A stretch of 64,000 nt of DNA from Zanthoxylum bungeanum (lineage: Eukaryota > Streptophyta > Magnoliopsida > Sapindales > Rutaceae): positions 1 through 64,000 of the forward strand of contig SKCR01023732.1 in the NCBI GenBank assembly GCA_019454045.1. Reading direction: 5' to 3'. The position numbers and the translations under genes were made by a program. The notes under the pieces are model-generated. The model had not been told where the DNA came from. It ran no database searches and saw nothing but the letters and a program-made list of their open reading frames with translations. Of this stretch, positions 45,546-58,033 are shown in pieces. Numbering within the stretch: the first letter of the stretch is position 1; each line of letters starts with the position of its first letter.

Positions 45546-46673
45546 ATGTCTGTCTCATTATACTCCATTGAAGAAACAAAAATGGTACCAAAAAGAAGGG
45601 AAATGGATTCTGCAATATGGAGCAAATTGCCAGAGGATTTGCTAGATCATGTGCTATCATTTTTACCTCCAAAAAAGTTGTTGAATTTGAGATCAACATG
45701 TAAGCATTTCAATTCCCTTTTATTTTCACCTTCTTTTCTTTCTAAAACCAAATACCCTTCTTCTTCTTTCTCTTGTTTCATTTTGCTTTCTCACCCTCAG
45801 TGTTACAATCAATTCCCTCTCTATGACTCCACTCATGGAACCTGGCGCATGTTAGCTCTCCCCCAATCTACTTGGCTACCCTGCTCTGCTACTCTTTTGT
45901 CTTCATCAAATGGGTTGCTTTGCTTCTCTGTTCCAAGCTCATCTTCTTTTCTTGTTTGCAACCTCCTCACAAAATCTTCAAGAATCATCAACTTCCCCAC
46001 TTACCCTTTTGCTTTTGAGTTGCTCACTTTGGTTTCCACTCCATTTGGATTCAAAATCTTTATGCTTTTTACCAAATCTTTTCCAAATCAAGCTTTTGTT
46101 TATGATTCCAGGGACCAATCCTGGTCAAAATTTGATGGCTTCCAGTCAATGATCCTTAGTCAAAGTAATCACCAAGAAGGAGTGTTGTTTAAAGGGTCGC
46201 TGTATTTTACAACCCCAGAGCCATTATCAATACTGAGCTTTGATTTGGAAAATGGAAAATGGGAGAGTAACAATGACAACATGTTGCCTAATGAGCTTGC
46301 TTTTGCTAGATTGGTGACTGATGGTGAATGTAATAAGTTGTATTTGATTGGTGGGGTTGGAAGAAATGGAATTTCAACAAGTATGAAGTTGTGGGAAATG
46401 GGATTTGGAGGGATTTGGATTGAAGTTGATAGAGTGCCTGAAATGATGTGTAGGAAATTCATGTCGATTTGTTATCACAATTATGAGCATGTTTATTGCT
46501 TTTGGCATCAGGAGATGATCTGTGTTTGCTGCTATACTTGGCCTGAGATTTTGTATTTTAATGGTGCTAGGAGGACTTGGCATTGGCTCCCCACTTGCCC
46601 TTCTTTGCCTCACAAATGGAGTTGTGGTTTCAGATGGTTCTCTTTTCTTCCACACTTGTATGCTTTGGTTTGA
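45546..46673 (+). CDS. F-box/kelch-repeat protein (SCF substrate receptor)
   Basis: A single-exon gene of 375 residues. The F-box (about 25-65) reads WSKLPEDLLDHVLSFLPPKK followed by LLNLRSTCKHFNSLLFSPSF. This is the part that binds a SKP1-type adaptor in an SCF ubiquitin ligase. The remainder is a kelch-like beta-propeller: LYDSTHGTWRML, SNGLLCF, QAFVYDSRDQSWSKF, LYLIGGVGRNG and LYFNGARRTWHWLPTCP. Trp/aromatic-rich blades and the end GFRWFSFLPHLYALV resemble the single-exon Arabidopsis At5g43190 type, which I suggest with moderate confidence. The substrate is unknown. Start: first ATG; Met13 and Met20 are alternatives that keep the F-box. Intact, with no stops. Confidence 0.88.
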   Translation: MSVSLYSIEETKMVPKRREMDSAIWSKLPEDLLDHVLSFLPPKKLLNLRSTCKHFNSLLFSPSFLSKTKYPSSSFSCFILLSHPQCYNQFPLYDSTHGTWRMLALPQSTWLPCSATLLSSSNGLLCFSVPSSSSFLVCNLLTKSSRIINFPTYPFAFELLTLVSTPFGFKIFMLFTKSFPNQAFVYDSRDQSWSKFDGFQSMILSQSNHQEGVLFKGSLYFTTPEPLSILSFDLENGKWESNNDNMLPNELAFARLVTDGECNKLYLIGGVGRNGISTSMKLWEMGFGGIWIEVDRVPEMMCRKFMSICYHNYEHVYCFWHQEMICVCCYTWPEILYFNGARRTWHWLPTCPSLPHKWSCGFRWFSFLPHLYALV

Positions 46674-47269
46674 GTTCATATATATATATATAGATACTGT
46701 TGTTGTTTATGCATCCCTTTTCTGTGTAACTTTTATGTAAATGAAAATCTTGTGGAATTTTAAGCAGCTGCTGGCTTTTGCATTTGTGATCTAGTCCTCC
46801 ACTGTGTGATTATTTGTGATTTCCATTAGTTTAAGGCTCATTTGGTATTTCTTTGTGGCAGTTGTGCTGTAGAAGTTTATCTAAGAAAGTGTTTACTAAA
46901 CATCTAAATTGAAACTTTATATTTAGAAGCTAAATTAGCTGGCTAAATTAGAGGTAACTATCAACTTGAATAGATATTATCCGTTTTGAGCACACAACCC
47001 GTCACGATTTTATTATTGGGCTTTACATTCCAAAACGTGTCTGTTAGGTTAACGAAATCCATAACTTATAAACTAGTCGAGGATCCACCTCGCTGGCGTG
47101 GCGATTTGAGATATTACAGTTATTGTCTTCATTCTACAACACTCTTATCAATCAGAGCCTTAGGGAGCAGTTGGTATTACTGCCGGGCACATTTAAGCTA
47201 CGGCTTACAGTTGTGAGCTGAAATCTAAGATGATTTTATCCCACATTTATATCATGAAAAACTTATAAT
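46674..47269. other. 3' flank of the F-box gene and intergenic DNA
   Basis: A short (TA)n run lies at 46679-46690, just after the stop. AATGAAAATC at about 46740 may be near the polyadenylation site. A GC-richer patch (46980-47215) has an open frame with no recognised motif. Confidence 0.4.
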
Positions 47270-47274
47270 ATCTC

Positions 47275-47367
47275 TGAAAATTCATATTTTGTCCTAGGTT
47301 CTGATTCTATGCGGAATCAATTGAACTTGTTTTATTACAGACATTGCCAATAAATATGGAACTAACA
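47275..47367 (-). mobile_element. 93-bp miniature solo LTR of the SIRE-type family
   Basis: It begins TGAAAATTCATATTTTGTCCTA and ends CAATAAATATGGAACTAACA, the two outer ends of the LTR at 41900-42967. The middle ~980 bp are missing, joining '..CTATGCGGAAT' to 'CAATTGAACTTG..'. A perfect 5-bp target duplication ATCTC flanks it (47270-47274 and 47368-47372). Confidence 0.85.
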
Positions 47368-47372
47368 ATCTC

Positions 47373-48567
47373 AATCATATAAAACACAAGAATTGATCTT
47401 AAAGTTGCCAATTATTGACATCCGATAAGGAAGGAAGCAGCAATCCAAATTCCATACTTTAAAAATAACAAGACCTTTGAATAAACGATAATTGACAATA
47501 CAATTTGGCAAATTAATAAGTGCATAGCTGAGGCATAAGTTACCAAAATCGCTTCCAGGAATTGACAACTTGATCTATGTGTTGCTCCCTTTGGCTTTGT
47601 ATATAGAATGATGTTGATACGTCCATTTGCTAAAGACAAACATTTTATATTCCCACAGCGTTTCCAATGTCAAATTCCTGCAAAATATGAATATACAAGT
47701 TAAACTAATTGGTTCGTCCAAAATTGGACTACGATTTCACTATGTTAAAAGAGAGACTACATGAGTTCTGAAAATTATATCAAATCCTTAAAAAGGGCAA
47801 GCACACGCTTATATACTGTGTGCGTGAACTATAATCCTAAAAATTTGGGTCGGGAGATATGATCTGAACCCATCGACCCATCCTCTCGTACCATAATCTA
47901 AATCTCACGAAATATCTCATAATATTTCCTAACAAGCCATCAAGTGAAACGGGTCGGATCCGAACCAGGTCATGTGCTGCTAGGCTCAACCAACATAGCA
48001 ACCATAGGTGGCTCGACCCTTAGCCAATTTAGGCGGTCGCCTAGGACCTCACCCCAAATACAAAGTCCCATAAAAAATTGTGCCTATACACTTGAGTATA
48101 TTATAAAATTATTATTAATTTTTATGTAAAAAATAACAAAATTCTTTTTCCCACCGGACGGGATCGAATACATGGATCCTTTAATGATATTAAATTCTAT
48201 CCAAAATCAGGAAATATTGTTTCATTAAAATCAATAAAATATAAGTATCTCTTTATGATATTTATCTACGTCAACTTAAATCTTTTCCGACATCGCTTGA
48301 CATATATTAACACTTATTTATTCTCATTTTCTTATAGGGATATTTAATATCCAGCAGAATGACTATAATCTGTGCTCACACTCTATGCCCTTTGAACACC
48401 CACAAATGTACTAAAAGAGGTCATTAACTAATCTAAAATGGCAGGAACATGATAGTCGTTAATGGTAATGGCATCTGTATTTGTCTCCACTCACATCAGA
48501 AGTATGGGATGAATATAGAGGCCCGGGAATGACATGACATGAACGAGAGACCGGACCAGAGTTAGGG
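47373..48567. other. Intergenic, no gene seen
   Basis: Patches such as CATCGACCCATCCTCTCG (about 47870) and GGTGGCTCGACCCTTAGCC (about 48010) look like decayed dispersed repeats. I cannot classify them. Confidence 0.35.
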
Positions 48568-48738
48568 TTTTTTTTTTTTTTTAAACGTTGGAAATCCCGC
48601 AGTCAAATCACTCGATTCGGACTAAACAAAACAGATAAAACCCACGACTGTTTCAGGTTTTTACAAAAAATACATCTTTGAAATCGAACTCATGACCTGA
48701 TAATCAAGTCTTGAATCTTTTACCACCAACCCACGTCC
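48568..48738 (-). mobile_element. Old SINE copy
   Basis: On the plus strand T15 leads to AAACGTTGGAAATCCCGCAGTCAAATCACT, GATAAAACCCACGACTGTTTCAGG, ATCGAACTCATGACC and TTTTACCACCAACCCACGTCC. This is the reverse complement of the family at 31876-32063, diverged. Confidence 0.65.
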
Positions 48739-49189
48739 ATTGTGATATAATCCAAGTTGTTTTAACTGATTTGCAGCAAAAGAAGCATTCAGCTACTTGA
48801 AATGATCAATGAATGCAATGACATGGCAAATTAGCAGATCCAACCAAGACTTTGACCGAAATGAATTAAACAAGGACAAAGCTTATGGGATTGAGGTCAA
48901 TGCAACAGCTGCATCCACAGAATTAATTAAAATCACATGAAGTTGACTAATAATATCTTAAATTCTTAATCATCAATTAACCGCACGTTACCTTAAATAT
49001 GCAACTCAAGTGAAGGCCAGTGTGGGGTAAGTGGGCCGCAGGTTCAAAAAAAAAAAATTTGATCCGTTTTATTTTGTGTAAATAAATAATATTTAATTAT
49101 TAAAATTAAATGCTACTGGTTATTCTAAAAGGCCCTTACTCTAAAAGATTCTCCTAAATTAAATAATATATATATATATATATATTCGT

Positions 49190-49345
49190 GTGGATTTAGT
49201 AGTCTAGGGTTCAGGATCTCACCTTAAGGTTTTAGGTTCGAATTTAAGGAGCACGTTTTTTGTAAGAGCCTGAGACAATTTGAGGTTTTACTTGTTCTGT
49301 TTAAGCCCGAAATGAGTGGTTTGACGAGAAGTTTCCAACAATTGA
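49190..49345 (+). mobile_element. Old SINE copy
   Basis: GTGTGGATTTAGTAGTCTAGGG, TTCAGGATCTCACCTTAAGG, TTTTAGGTTCGAATTTAAGG (B box GGTTCGAATT) and TTGTAAGAGCCTGAGACAATTTGAGG follow the family closely. It ends in AAAAAGAAAA. Confidence 0.8.
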
Positions 49346-49927
49346 AAAAGAAAATGTTTGTTAGTAAATCACCCTAAGTTGGGTTTGCATAAACAAACTC
49401 TAAAGTTAATAATCTATAAACATTAAATTTAACAATCATCCAAATAGCATTTCAATCACATCACTACATAGATAACAAACATACATCATAAAGATATTAA
49501 TGATGTGTTTGATAGAGAGTATTGTAAGAGAGTATAAGTTAGCTTATAAATTATAGAATAAACGCTAAAATATAAGTTAACGTCAAAAAATAAATTAGTA
49601 TTATGATATTATGATTTTGTGAACATTAACGCTAACATTAAAATAGATATTTGATATAATATCGAAACACTAGCGGAACCGAAAAAAGTCATAGACGGGA
49701 CAAACAATACAAACTCATTTCATTCATCTAAAGCCAAGGGATAAATTTTCTAACGTGTCTTCCATGATCTAATGCTCAAACTCAAAAAGGTTATTCAGTT
49801 ATGTCCAAATGTCATTCATATTTACTAGTTATGGTTTATGTAGAGATCGTACTAACTCACTTTCCACCCATATTTGTCTCATTTGACTTTAAATATCACA
49901 AGTGATCGTACTGGATTTCTTAAACAC

Positions 49928-50108
49928 TTTTTTTTTTTTTTTTTTTGAAACGATGGAAACTCCGCCACCAAATCACACATTCTGGGCCGCGACGCAGGTA
50001 AAATCACTGGCTGTCCTAGGCTCTTACAAGAAGTGCACCCCTGGATTCGAATCCAGAACCTCAAGATGAGATCCTGGACCCTACACCACCAAACCACACC
50101 CCTTGGGG
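49928..50108 (-). mobile_element. Recent full-length SINE copy
   Basis: The reverse complement of the 31876-32063 SINE, with the tail as T19 (49928-49946) and the head ending CACCCCTTGGGG. A perfect 18-bp target duplication ACTGGATTTCTTAAACAC flanks it (49910-49927 and 50109-50126). Confidence 0.93.
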
Positions 50109-50126
50109 ACTGGATTTCTTAAACAC

Positions 50127-50700
50127 GTTGGCTCTTTATGAAAAAATATTGTTACTGGCCATTAGGTAGCAAGTTAGGTGCCCAAATTTTTGTTATATAT
50201 AACTGATTGACTTGCAGCTGAGAGTGACTGAGTGAGGGCCATTAAGAATTAAATATTCTTGACAAAAACGATTAAACTTCCAACAACACTTATCACTAAT
50301 AATATATTAAAGCCACTATAACAACTTGTAGCAGTTGACTAAAAACACATAATGCATCAATAATATTGATTCTTGTTTGTGAAACAAACTCTACCAGCTA
50401 TAGAATTAAAAGAAAAATATAAAAATTGATCAAAAATACTTTATTATTACTTGAATATCAAAAAGTATATCCCTTACTTTAAGGTTTTTTTTTACAGTAT
50501 TTATGAAATCTCGTTACAAGAAAAATAAACTGACAGTGGTTACATTCTATCCATATTTCTCATTAATTGGCTCATTCCCTAAAATCTCGGAACTTTCCTA
50601 TTCTAGATGATTGTCCAGCTTAAAGAAACGAAAAGTAATTAGTTGTCTCATTCCTTGTTCAGCAGATTTGTGTCATTAAGGAGCTGATATCTTAGGATCA
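50127..50700. other. Intergenic or outer part of the Tat-type remnant
   Basis: No gene seen. AT-rich to about 50480, becoming less so towards 50700, where CTCTGATG-type words begin. Confidence 0.35.
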
Positions 50701-51248
50701 ATCTTTGCACGATCTTTGGTTGCCTTTGTTGGAACCAAGCCTGAGATTGAACTCATATCGGGTAACTTCGAATTTGGACTCTGACGGATGTCCTGAATTC
50801 AGATGCTGATAATAAATTCTATCTTCAAACTCTGATGGTAGGTTCTGCCCCTAGACTCTGATGATAGGTTCTATATCAGACTCTAATGACAGACTCTGCT
50901 GTCAGGCCTTAACGAGGGATCTGGATCCCCTTTGGAATGTGTTTGGCCACATGTCATGTGTCTGATTTCTCCCCAAACGGTTCCCCTTTTTGTTCGCATC
51001 ATTTTGGAGAAATGATGGAAATAAACAAATTCGAAGTTGGGCCTCTAGTGGGTCTTTTGGGTGCTATGGGCTTTTTCCCCGTCTCCTTATGAACTCAAAG
51101 GTCTCATCCCTTAAATATTGATTTGACAGTCCTTGTCAACTCCATTGTTTCAAAGTTTCTAATCTCGAACCCTTGTGTTCTCTCCTCTTGCGAAATCCTT
51201 TTTTTTCTCAACAATTTCTCTTCTGAACCTCTCAACTCTCATGTTACC

Positions 51249-53530
51249 ATGGCATCTTCAGTTTCTTCTGACGACAAGATTCAGCGCCTGAGGGAAGACA
51301 TTGATGTTCCTCAAGACGTCTACTATGAAAGTATCATCTATGGATAATTCGTTTCCCCATCACCTCTTACCTTATTACATTTGTGTGCTCTGTAACCTAC
51401 ATCTGATGCAGCTAACCCACAACAGCCTTAGATGCGTCGTAGGTTTTATTATCTTCTCCTTGGTCAACAAATCACGTCTCACGATTCGTGACTTCTTCTA
51501 CATCTTCTCTTTGACCAAGGCAGGGTCCACCGGTGGTGTGGATATATACACTTTTGCACATTGAAAGCCAACTATCATGTTCACGGATTTGCCTAACTCA
51601 CACAAAGATTAGTCTTCCAAAAGGTCTGTTAATGGTGACCACAACTGACAGACCGTCGTCATTGACCGTGCCATTTTTTCTCTACGATTATCGATGAACC
51701 AAGGTATTTTGCTAACTATTATTTTTAAAATGTAAAGTTCACGTATTTTTGGTTAATTGTAGGGTCTGAAATGTTTCTTCTCTTTTCAGCTTCATGTTCT
51801 GTATACATTCCCTTTTTCCCAAACTATCCAGAGATAGGGTCAAGTTCTTACACAGGTTTTTGGTCCCGATGGGGAATGAGGCGCTTCACATCCATATAGT
51901 GGTGAACAAGGATGGCCTGAAGGCCCTGATGCGCTACGGTCCTTATTTTTCTCCCTTAAGCGTCGGTGAACCTTCATCTCTATTTTAAGAGAGGGATCGG
52001 AGGTGGTTCACCCAACATAAGGCTTACTTTGAAGAGATGTTTGAGGGTAAGCAAATGGCTGTCAAGAGCTTGAACCTTCCACCCCCTGAATCGAGTGTGG
52101 CATCCGAAATCATTCCTCCTCATGACCAAAACTGGGTGAACCTAAAGAAGCTCCAATGGATGAAGACATGTGTTGAATGAAACAATGATCTGTATGTAAA
52201 GAGGGTCAGTATGAAATTGCCTTACAAGCCTGAATATTTGGGTTTTGATATGTTGGCTACTGTCTCGGAGAGTACCCCTGATGATCTTATACTCTTTTCA
52301 AAGATCTAGCCTGATGCAGTTGTGGTACTGTCTTCACAACAATCCCTTTTTGCTACTCTCGTTGTATCATAAAAACCTCATATTACTTCCTATACATCAG
52401 TAAGACTCCTATTTGGTGCCTCGTCTCCCTCAGCCAGAGTCAGGTCCAAGAGAAATGATATGTGCGCCTCCTTCTCCTCGGTCGCGATTCATGTTCCTAT
52501 CAGTTATAGATCCCCAACTCCCGACGAGGAAGATGAGTGTTAGCTCCAACATCGTCCCAAGAAATATAAGGTTGAGAACGAGTTGACACGTTCATCTGAG
52601 GATGAGATTAGGTCAATTTCTACAACTGCTGCTTCTGGGTCAGGGTTTGTTGTGCTCATCGTTCAAATTGGATCCATATGTGTCTGCATCTCTGCCTCCT
52701 ACCTCAAGGTCCCCTACTTTCGCTTCTGAGCCACTCGTTCTTGCTTCAGGGTCTTCTTTGGCTCATTCTGCATCGCCTCTGACTTCTGCATCATCTCTTC
52801 TATAGCTTGCTCTGGGGTCTTCTGCAAGTCATATACAATAATTATCTGAGCTGCCAAGCTCCTCTTTTGATATTGGGGAGTTTCAGAATTTGTTGGGCTA
52901 TGTACATTCTATTATCGCCTCCCCATCTGCACAACAGGGTCTGTTTTCTTTGCTTCAAGATCCTGTCTTCAATAGCGGGATTTTACAGTTCAGTGGGGTG
53001 AGTGCCATTTGTGCAGCCCAACTGCTCCAAACGCAGGGGCTCGTCTTCATAAGGCACAGAATAAACTAGCAAAAGCTTCGGAGGCGGTGGAGTCTCTGAT
53101 GGTGGAGTTGAAGTGCAAGGTTGAAGCTCGCAAAAAAGATGTATATGCTTTAGTTATTACTCAGTTGAAGCTTGAGGAAAGGCAGGCTCAGGGAGATTGA
53201 AAATCAAGAGCTTCGCGTAGATTTGCCCACGCCTGTTCGTGAGAAAGAGGGGCTTCGCGATGAGGTTTTCATGGTTCAGCATGTAAGGTCCTTTGTTCTG
53301 GGGTTTTTGGCTTCATTTTATTTCTAGTTGTTTTCAGATTCTTATGTGTTGCTCTGCTGACAGAACATGATGGCATCCTAGAAGCAGCAGAGTGAGTTCT
53401 TCCATAGGCTTTCTATTCTAAATGTAGATGTCTCCAAATTGAAGGAGCAGCTACAGAATGCTAGAGATCGCTATCAAGACATCTATCATGGTCCCATGTT
53501 CGGTACAATGCATCAGTCAGTTGAATAATG
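51249..53530 (+). pseudogene. Putative gypsy-type transposon (transposase_28-like) extra gene
   Basis: It starts at an ACCATGGC context (51249) with SSVSSDDKIQRLREDIDVP. Past a TAA at 51345 the neighbouring frame continues SFPHHLLPYYICVLCNLHL, HNSLRCVVGFIIFS and GGVDIYTF, matching the shape of the 'putative gypsy type transposon' domain. A possible intron (about 51706-51763, G|GTATTT...TTGTAG|GG) precedes a piece with RDRVKFLHRFLVP and KPEYLGFDML. Further on is a coiled coil (ARLHKAQNKLAKASEAVESL, 53038 onward). Another possible intron (53281-53371) precedes KEQLQNARDRYQ. Many stops and shifts. Non-functional; lies opposite in strand to the gag at 63.5-64 kb. Confidence 0.5.
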
Positions 53531-54944
53531 ATGAGTGTTACCGTCTGGGTTGGAGGATCGCGTCAAAGACCCTGCTAACCGAGCCTATAGGGGAGGTCAT
53601 GACGAGTGTGATGCATGTGTTGGGGTCACGGATCATGATTATGATCCAGATTACCATACTCAAATTCGGGGCCTCAAGATCAATTTTTTGGATGACTTGG
53701 GTGATGACGGTGAGGAAAATTTAGTCTTCGGAGATGCAACATGATCTTTGAACATGGCTCTTCAATTTTAATCTGACCCTGATGGTGTCTTTCTTTTAGA
53801 AGCTCCATTGCACACGACTGCTTCAGAGGTTGTCTCTGCCCCTCTGAAGCCTGAAGGTCCATTTACTCCCATGAGTCTGCCAGCTTCTATCCACTTCTTC
53901 GACAGGTCCTGATTCTACCAAAGAACTATGAAATAACATGTTGCATTAAATATGTATTCGGATTTCGGGCTGCTCTTTTTTTGTGTGTGTAATTTATACT
54001 TTTTTATAATATAAATAAAATAAGTATTTTCTTTCAGGTCCTTCTTCTCTTACAATATATGTGAACAAGATGTCAGAGCCTGACATTGGATCCATGATGA
54101 GGTTTTGTGCCACCGTGAATGTATTCGGCTGGAAGAGCAGGACCCTCACATGCAGAAGCTCAGTTCCAATACCAGGGTGCTGGAGTACATGGCTGGGGCT
54201 GGAAATCAGCCTCATGAAACTGGTAGGCTTAGTTACCTCGTGTCGAAGGCCTTGGGCGTCGTTGGTTGGTTAACTACAATGGATGTCTTGTCTTTTTATT
54301 TTATTTTTTACAGAGTTAACAGTAGATGTTGGCACACCCTGGCATGCAAGGTTCTATCCTTCTGAGACTATTGTGGTCATCCCATTTGGCCATGTCTGCT
54401 ACATAGATTTTTAGAAGTACCTCCCCTCAACTGTTTCGCAGAAGGTTCTGGATTTATTATAGGTGTCTCAGATGTATATCACTTGGGGAGTTCATTTATT
54501 GATTTTGAGTCTGATCAAGGCTCTGGGGTAGGCGGTGGCAAGGGGTGGTACTCTTGGTGCTTCTGGGATTATAGGGCAAAAGCTGTTAACCTTCAAATGG
54601 CTTATCGTTCAGTTGTTGTTTTCTGGATGGGGAAGGCTCGGGAGATTGCTAAACAGATCTCCAAAGAGAGGCTTCGAAGCCAAGTCTCTTTTACAGAATT
54701 TGAGGATGCCAAGTATTAGATTCGCTGGATGTGGAGATGCGTATGCCCTCTATTTCTTGTATTTAGTGCTCTGATGGACTTATATTTTATACTAGCAAGT
54801 AGTAATAAAATTTACTCTGCACAACCATGTATGTTATACTAACAATTTATATTTGCATCTTAAGACAATTTGTATTTGCATCTTAAGACATGAATGAAAA
54901 TATAACATTTTGTTTGGTGATAATCTTGGGTCTTCAATTTGTTT
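53531..54944. other. Decayed repeat DNA, no gene supported
   Basis: Possible continuation of the extra gene (several short open frames on the plus strand), but no motif I can name. A tandem TTGTATTTGCATCTTAAGACA duplication is at 54847-54890. Confidence 0.3.
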
Positions 54945-55488
54945 TCCGTATGCACACTTTATTTTGAGCCTTGCCAGACTCTGATAGGTCCTCAGACTCT
55001 AATATTCTAATGGGCTTCTCTCTCATGTGTTGGAGCCTTCTTTTCTTGTCAGGTCTCATTAGAAATTCTCTTTTTAGAACCTGATGGTTTGGTGCTCTGA
55101 TGGATTTTTCTACCATACATCAGTCTTTTTTAATGCGTCAGACCTTGATAGGTGTTTCCTTTTTAGGGTATGACAAGTGGAACTTTATACTCTGATGGAT
55201 TTTCTACCATGAATCAAAATCTTCTTTGACGTGTCAGACCTTGATAGACATGTCCTCTTTAGGGTCTGACAAGTAAGAACTTTAGACTCTGATGAGTTTT
55301 TCTACCATGTATCATGTTTTTATCTCGAATTTTCAGGCACTGACGGGTTCTTCTACCATGCGTCAGGTTTTGTTTGTAGTTGTCTATCATTGTCAAACTT
55401 TGACAAGTTATTCCCTCTTTGAACTTGGCACTCGAGATTTTCCTACTCTGCTAGGCTTTTTTGTTATTCATCAAAGTATTCTTCTCTC
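54945..55488. repeat. Hairpin-rich minisatellite, left block
   Basis: Diverged ~95-bp units built from GTCAGACCTTGATAG...AGGGTCTGAC and ACTCTGATGGATTTTTCTACCATGCATCAG-type words. The array is cut at 55488 by the copia element and resumes at 62362. Confidence 0.75.
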
Positions 55489-55888
55489 TGTAGGGGTTAT
55501 TTAGGGGGTGAATCCGGTAGGAAGCAGCGGAAGCGGTGAAAATCCGATTTTTCAGATTTCAAAACTTTTTCTCGGATTAATTAAATAAACATATTTATTT
55601 AATATTCCAATAATCAAATTATGAAAATAAATTCAATAAAACAATTTTAAGTGAATTTACCAAATTACCCTTGCTTTGTATTTTTGTCCGTTTTAGTCCG
55701 AAATTGATCCAATCAATTTTGAATGATTCTAAATCATTTCTAAGATGAACTTATGATGTTCAAAACATCAAAACACCAAAGCAACCAAAATCCCCAATTT
55801 CCCTTCACAAGGCCGAGAGCACCATTTGGTGCCTAAGTTGACCATTTGGTCATTTCATGCTTCAAAACTCATCCAAATGAAATCCAAT
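55489..55888 (-). repeat. Truncated 3' LTR of the copia element
   Basis: Matches 59973-60372 almost base for base. It stops at GAAATCCAAT, where the full LTR continues CAACATGAAAC but this copy switches to RT sequence. Confidence 0.92.
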
Positions 55889-58033
55889 ATCAGGCCTCGT
55901 ACATAACATGGCATACATTATGCTACCCAAACACGAAGCATAAGGTTGGTTAGACATTCTAACCTTCTCATCTTCTGTTTGTGGACACATCTTCTTGGAA
56001 AGATGAATCCCATGTCTGAACGGTATGTTTGCTGTCTTACAGTTACCAAAGCTATACCGTTCCAAGATCTTATCTACGTACGTTGATTGGGATAACCCAA
56101 TCAGCCTCCTATGTCTATCTCGATAGAGTTTTATCCCTAAAACATAGGAAGCTTCTCCCAGGTCCTTCATGGAGAAATTCTTACAGAGATATGCTTTAAC
56201 GCTTTGTAACATACCTATATCATTCCCAATGATTAGGATGTCATCAACATACAGGACTAAAAATACGACCATGCTCCCACTGGCCTTCTGACACACACAG
56301 GATTCTTCCGAATTCTTGAGAAAACCAGACGATCTGATAATCTCGTCAAAACGAAGATTCCAACTTCGTGAAGCTTGTTTAAGTCCATAAATGGACTTCT
56401 TAAGCTTACATACCATACCCGAGGTTTCGCTGGATGTGAAACCTTCCGGCTGTTCCATATAGATTTCTTCATCAAGAAATCCATTTAGAAAAGCCGTTTT
56501 GACATCCATTTGCCAAATCTCGTAGTCATGATACGCAGCTATAGAAAGCAAAATCCGGATAGACTTAAGCATTGCTACCGGAGAAAAAGTTTCATCGTAG
56601 TCGACGCCAGGTCGCTGCGTGTAACCTTTTGCTACCAGTCGGGCCTTGTAAGTTTCAACCTTACCGTCAGGCCCGCGCTTCCTCTTGTAAACCCATTTAC
56701 AACCGATAGGAACAATTCCTTCGGGAAGCGGAATCAAGTCCCAAACTTGATTTTCATGCATTGAGTCTATCTCGGATTTCATGGCACTTTGCCATTTCAC
56801 GGAGTCGATGTCCAACATCGATTCTCTATAGGTGAAAGGATCTGTCTCTTCAACTAAGAGAACATCCAGACTCTTTTCTTGTATCAAATACAAGCGTTCA
56901 TGAGGTCTAGATACCCTTTCCGACCTACGGAGTGTGTGTGTTGAAGGTCCTTCATCTACTTGAACTTCAGGTTCCTCCGTTGGTTCGTTGTTTTCAGGTT
57001 GGACTTCATCAAGCTCAACCTGTCTATGATCACCACCTTCTGACAAAAATTCTACTTCTAGAAATTTTGCGAAGCGAGCTACGAACACATTTCGATGCTC
57101 AGTATCATAGAACAGATATCCCCTCGTGTTCGAGGGATATCCAACAAACCTAAACTTTTGCCCTCGAGGCGAAAGCTTACTTTGCTGAGTTACCCTGACA
57201 TAGGCAGGACAACCCCAAACCTTAATATAATTAAGATTCGGTCTCCTACCGAACCATATCTGATACGGTGTCGTAGGAACAGCCTTTGAAGGAATCTTAT
57301 TCAAAAGATGTGCGGCTGTTAAGAGACAGTAACCCCATAAGTAATATGGCAAATCTGTGAAACTCAACATCGATCGGACCATATCCAATAAAGTCCGATT
57401 TCTCCTTTCAGATACACCATTGTGTTGTGGTGTACCTGGAGGAGTATATTGAGCGAGAATCCCATTCTCCTTCATATAATCCATGAACTCACCACTCATA
57501 TATTCACCGCCTCGATCTGATCGAAGGCATTTAATATATTTACCAGTTTGTTTTTCTACTTCATTTCGGAACTCTTTGAACTTTTCAAAGGTTTCCGATT
57601 TATGTCGCATCAAATACACATAACCGTACCGTGATAAATCATCGGTAAAGGTAACGAAGTACGAATAACCACTGTGAGCAGTTTGACTTAGTGGACCACA
57701 TACATCAGAATGTACGAGTTCCAGTAAGTTAATGGCGCGGTGTCCAACACCAGAAAATGGGGCTTTGGTCATCTTACCCTGAATACAGGATTCACAAGTT
57801 GGATAGGATTCAATGGTAAGATCTCATATCAAACCATTCCTAACCAATTGGGTAAGGCGTTTAACGCCAATGTGACCAAGTCTCATATGCCAAAGTTCAG
57901 TATTATTAATTACAGGTAAACTACGTTTATTAACTCCAGTACTTAATATATCTTTTGAAGTTTGCAATGTATAATGACCATGGTGGTTTGGACAACTAAG
58001 GATCTGAATATTATTTTTATCATATAAATACAA
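55862..58033 (-). pseudogene. Copia integrase-RT polyprotein, 3'-truncated
   Basis: From 58033, after a GAG-pre-integrase piece (LWHMRLGHIG), the main open frame (57772-55862, 636 codons) shows the integrase triad: Asp in VHSDVCGP (residue 23), Asp in LRSDRGGEY and, 36 residues on, Glu in GVSERRNR. RT follows from about residue 330, with MDVKTAFLNG and YVDD at 508-511, up to MYAMLCTRPDI. Then the frame enters LTR sequence (GFHLDEF) and stops. There is no RNase H. A stop separates the pre-integrase piece from integrase. The long uninterrupted frame fits a young element, but without RNase H it cannot complete reverse transcription on its own. Confidence 0.9.
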
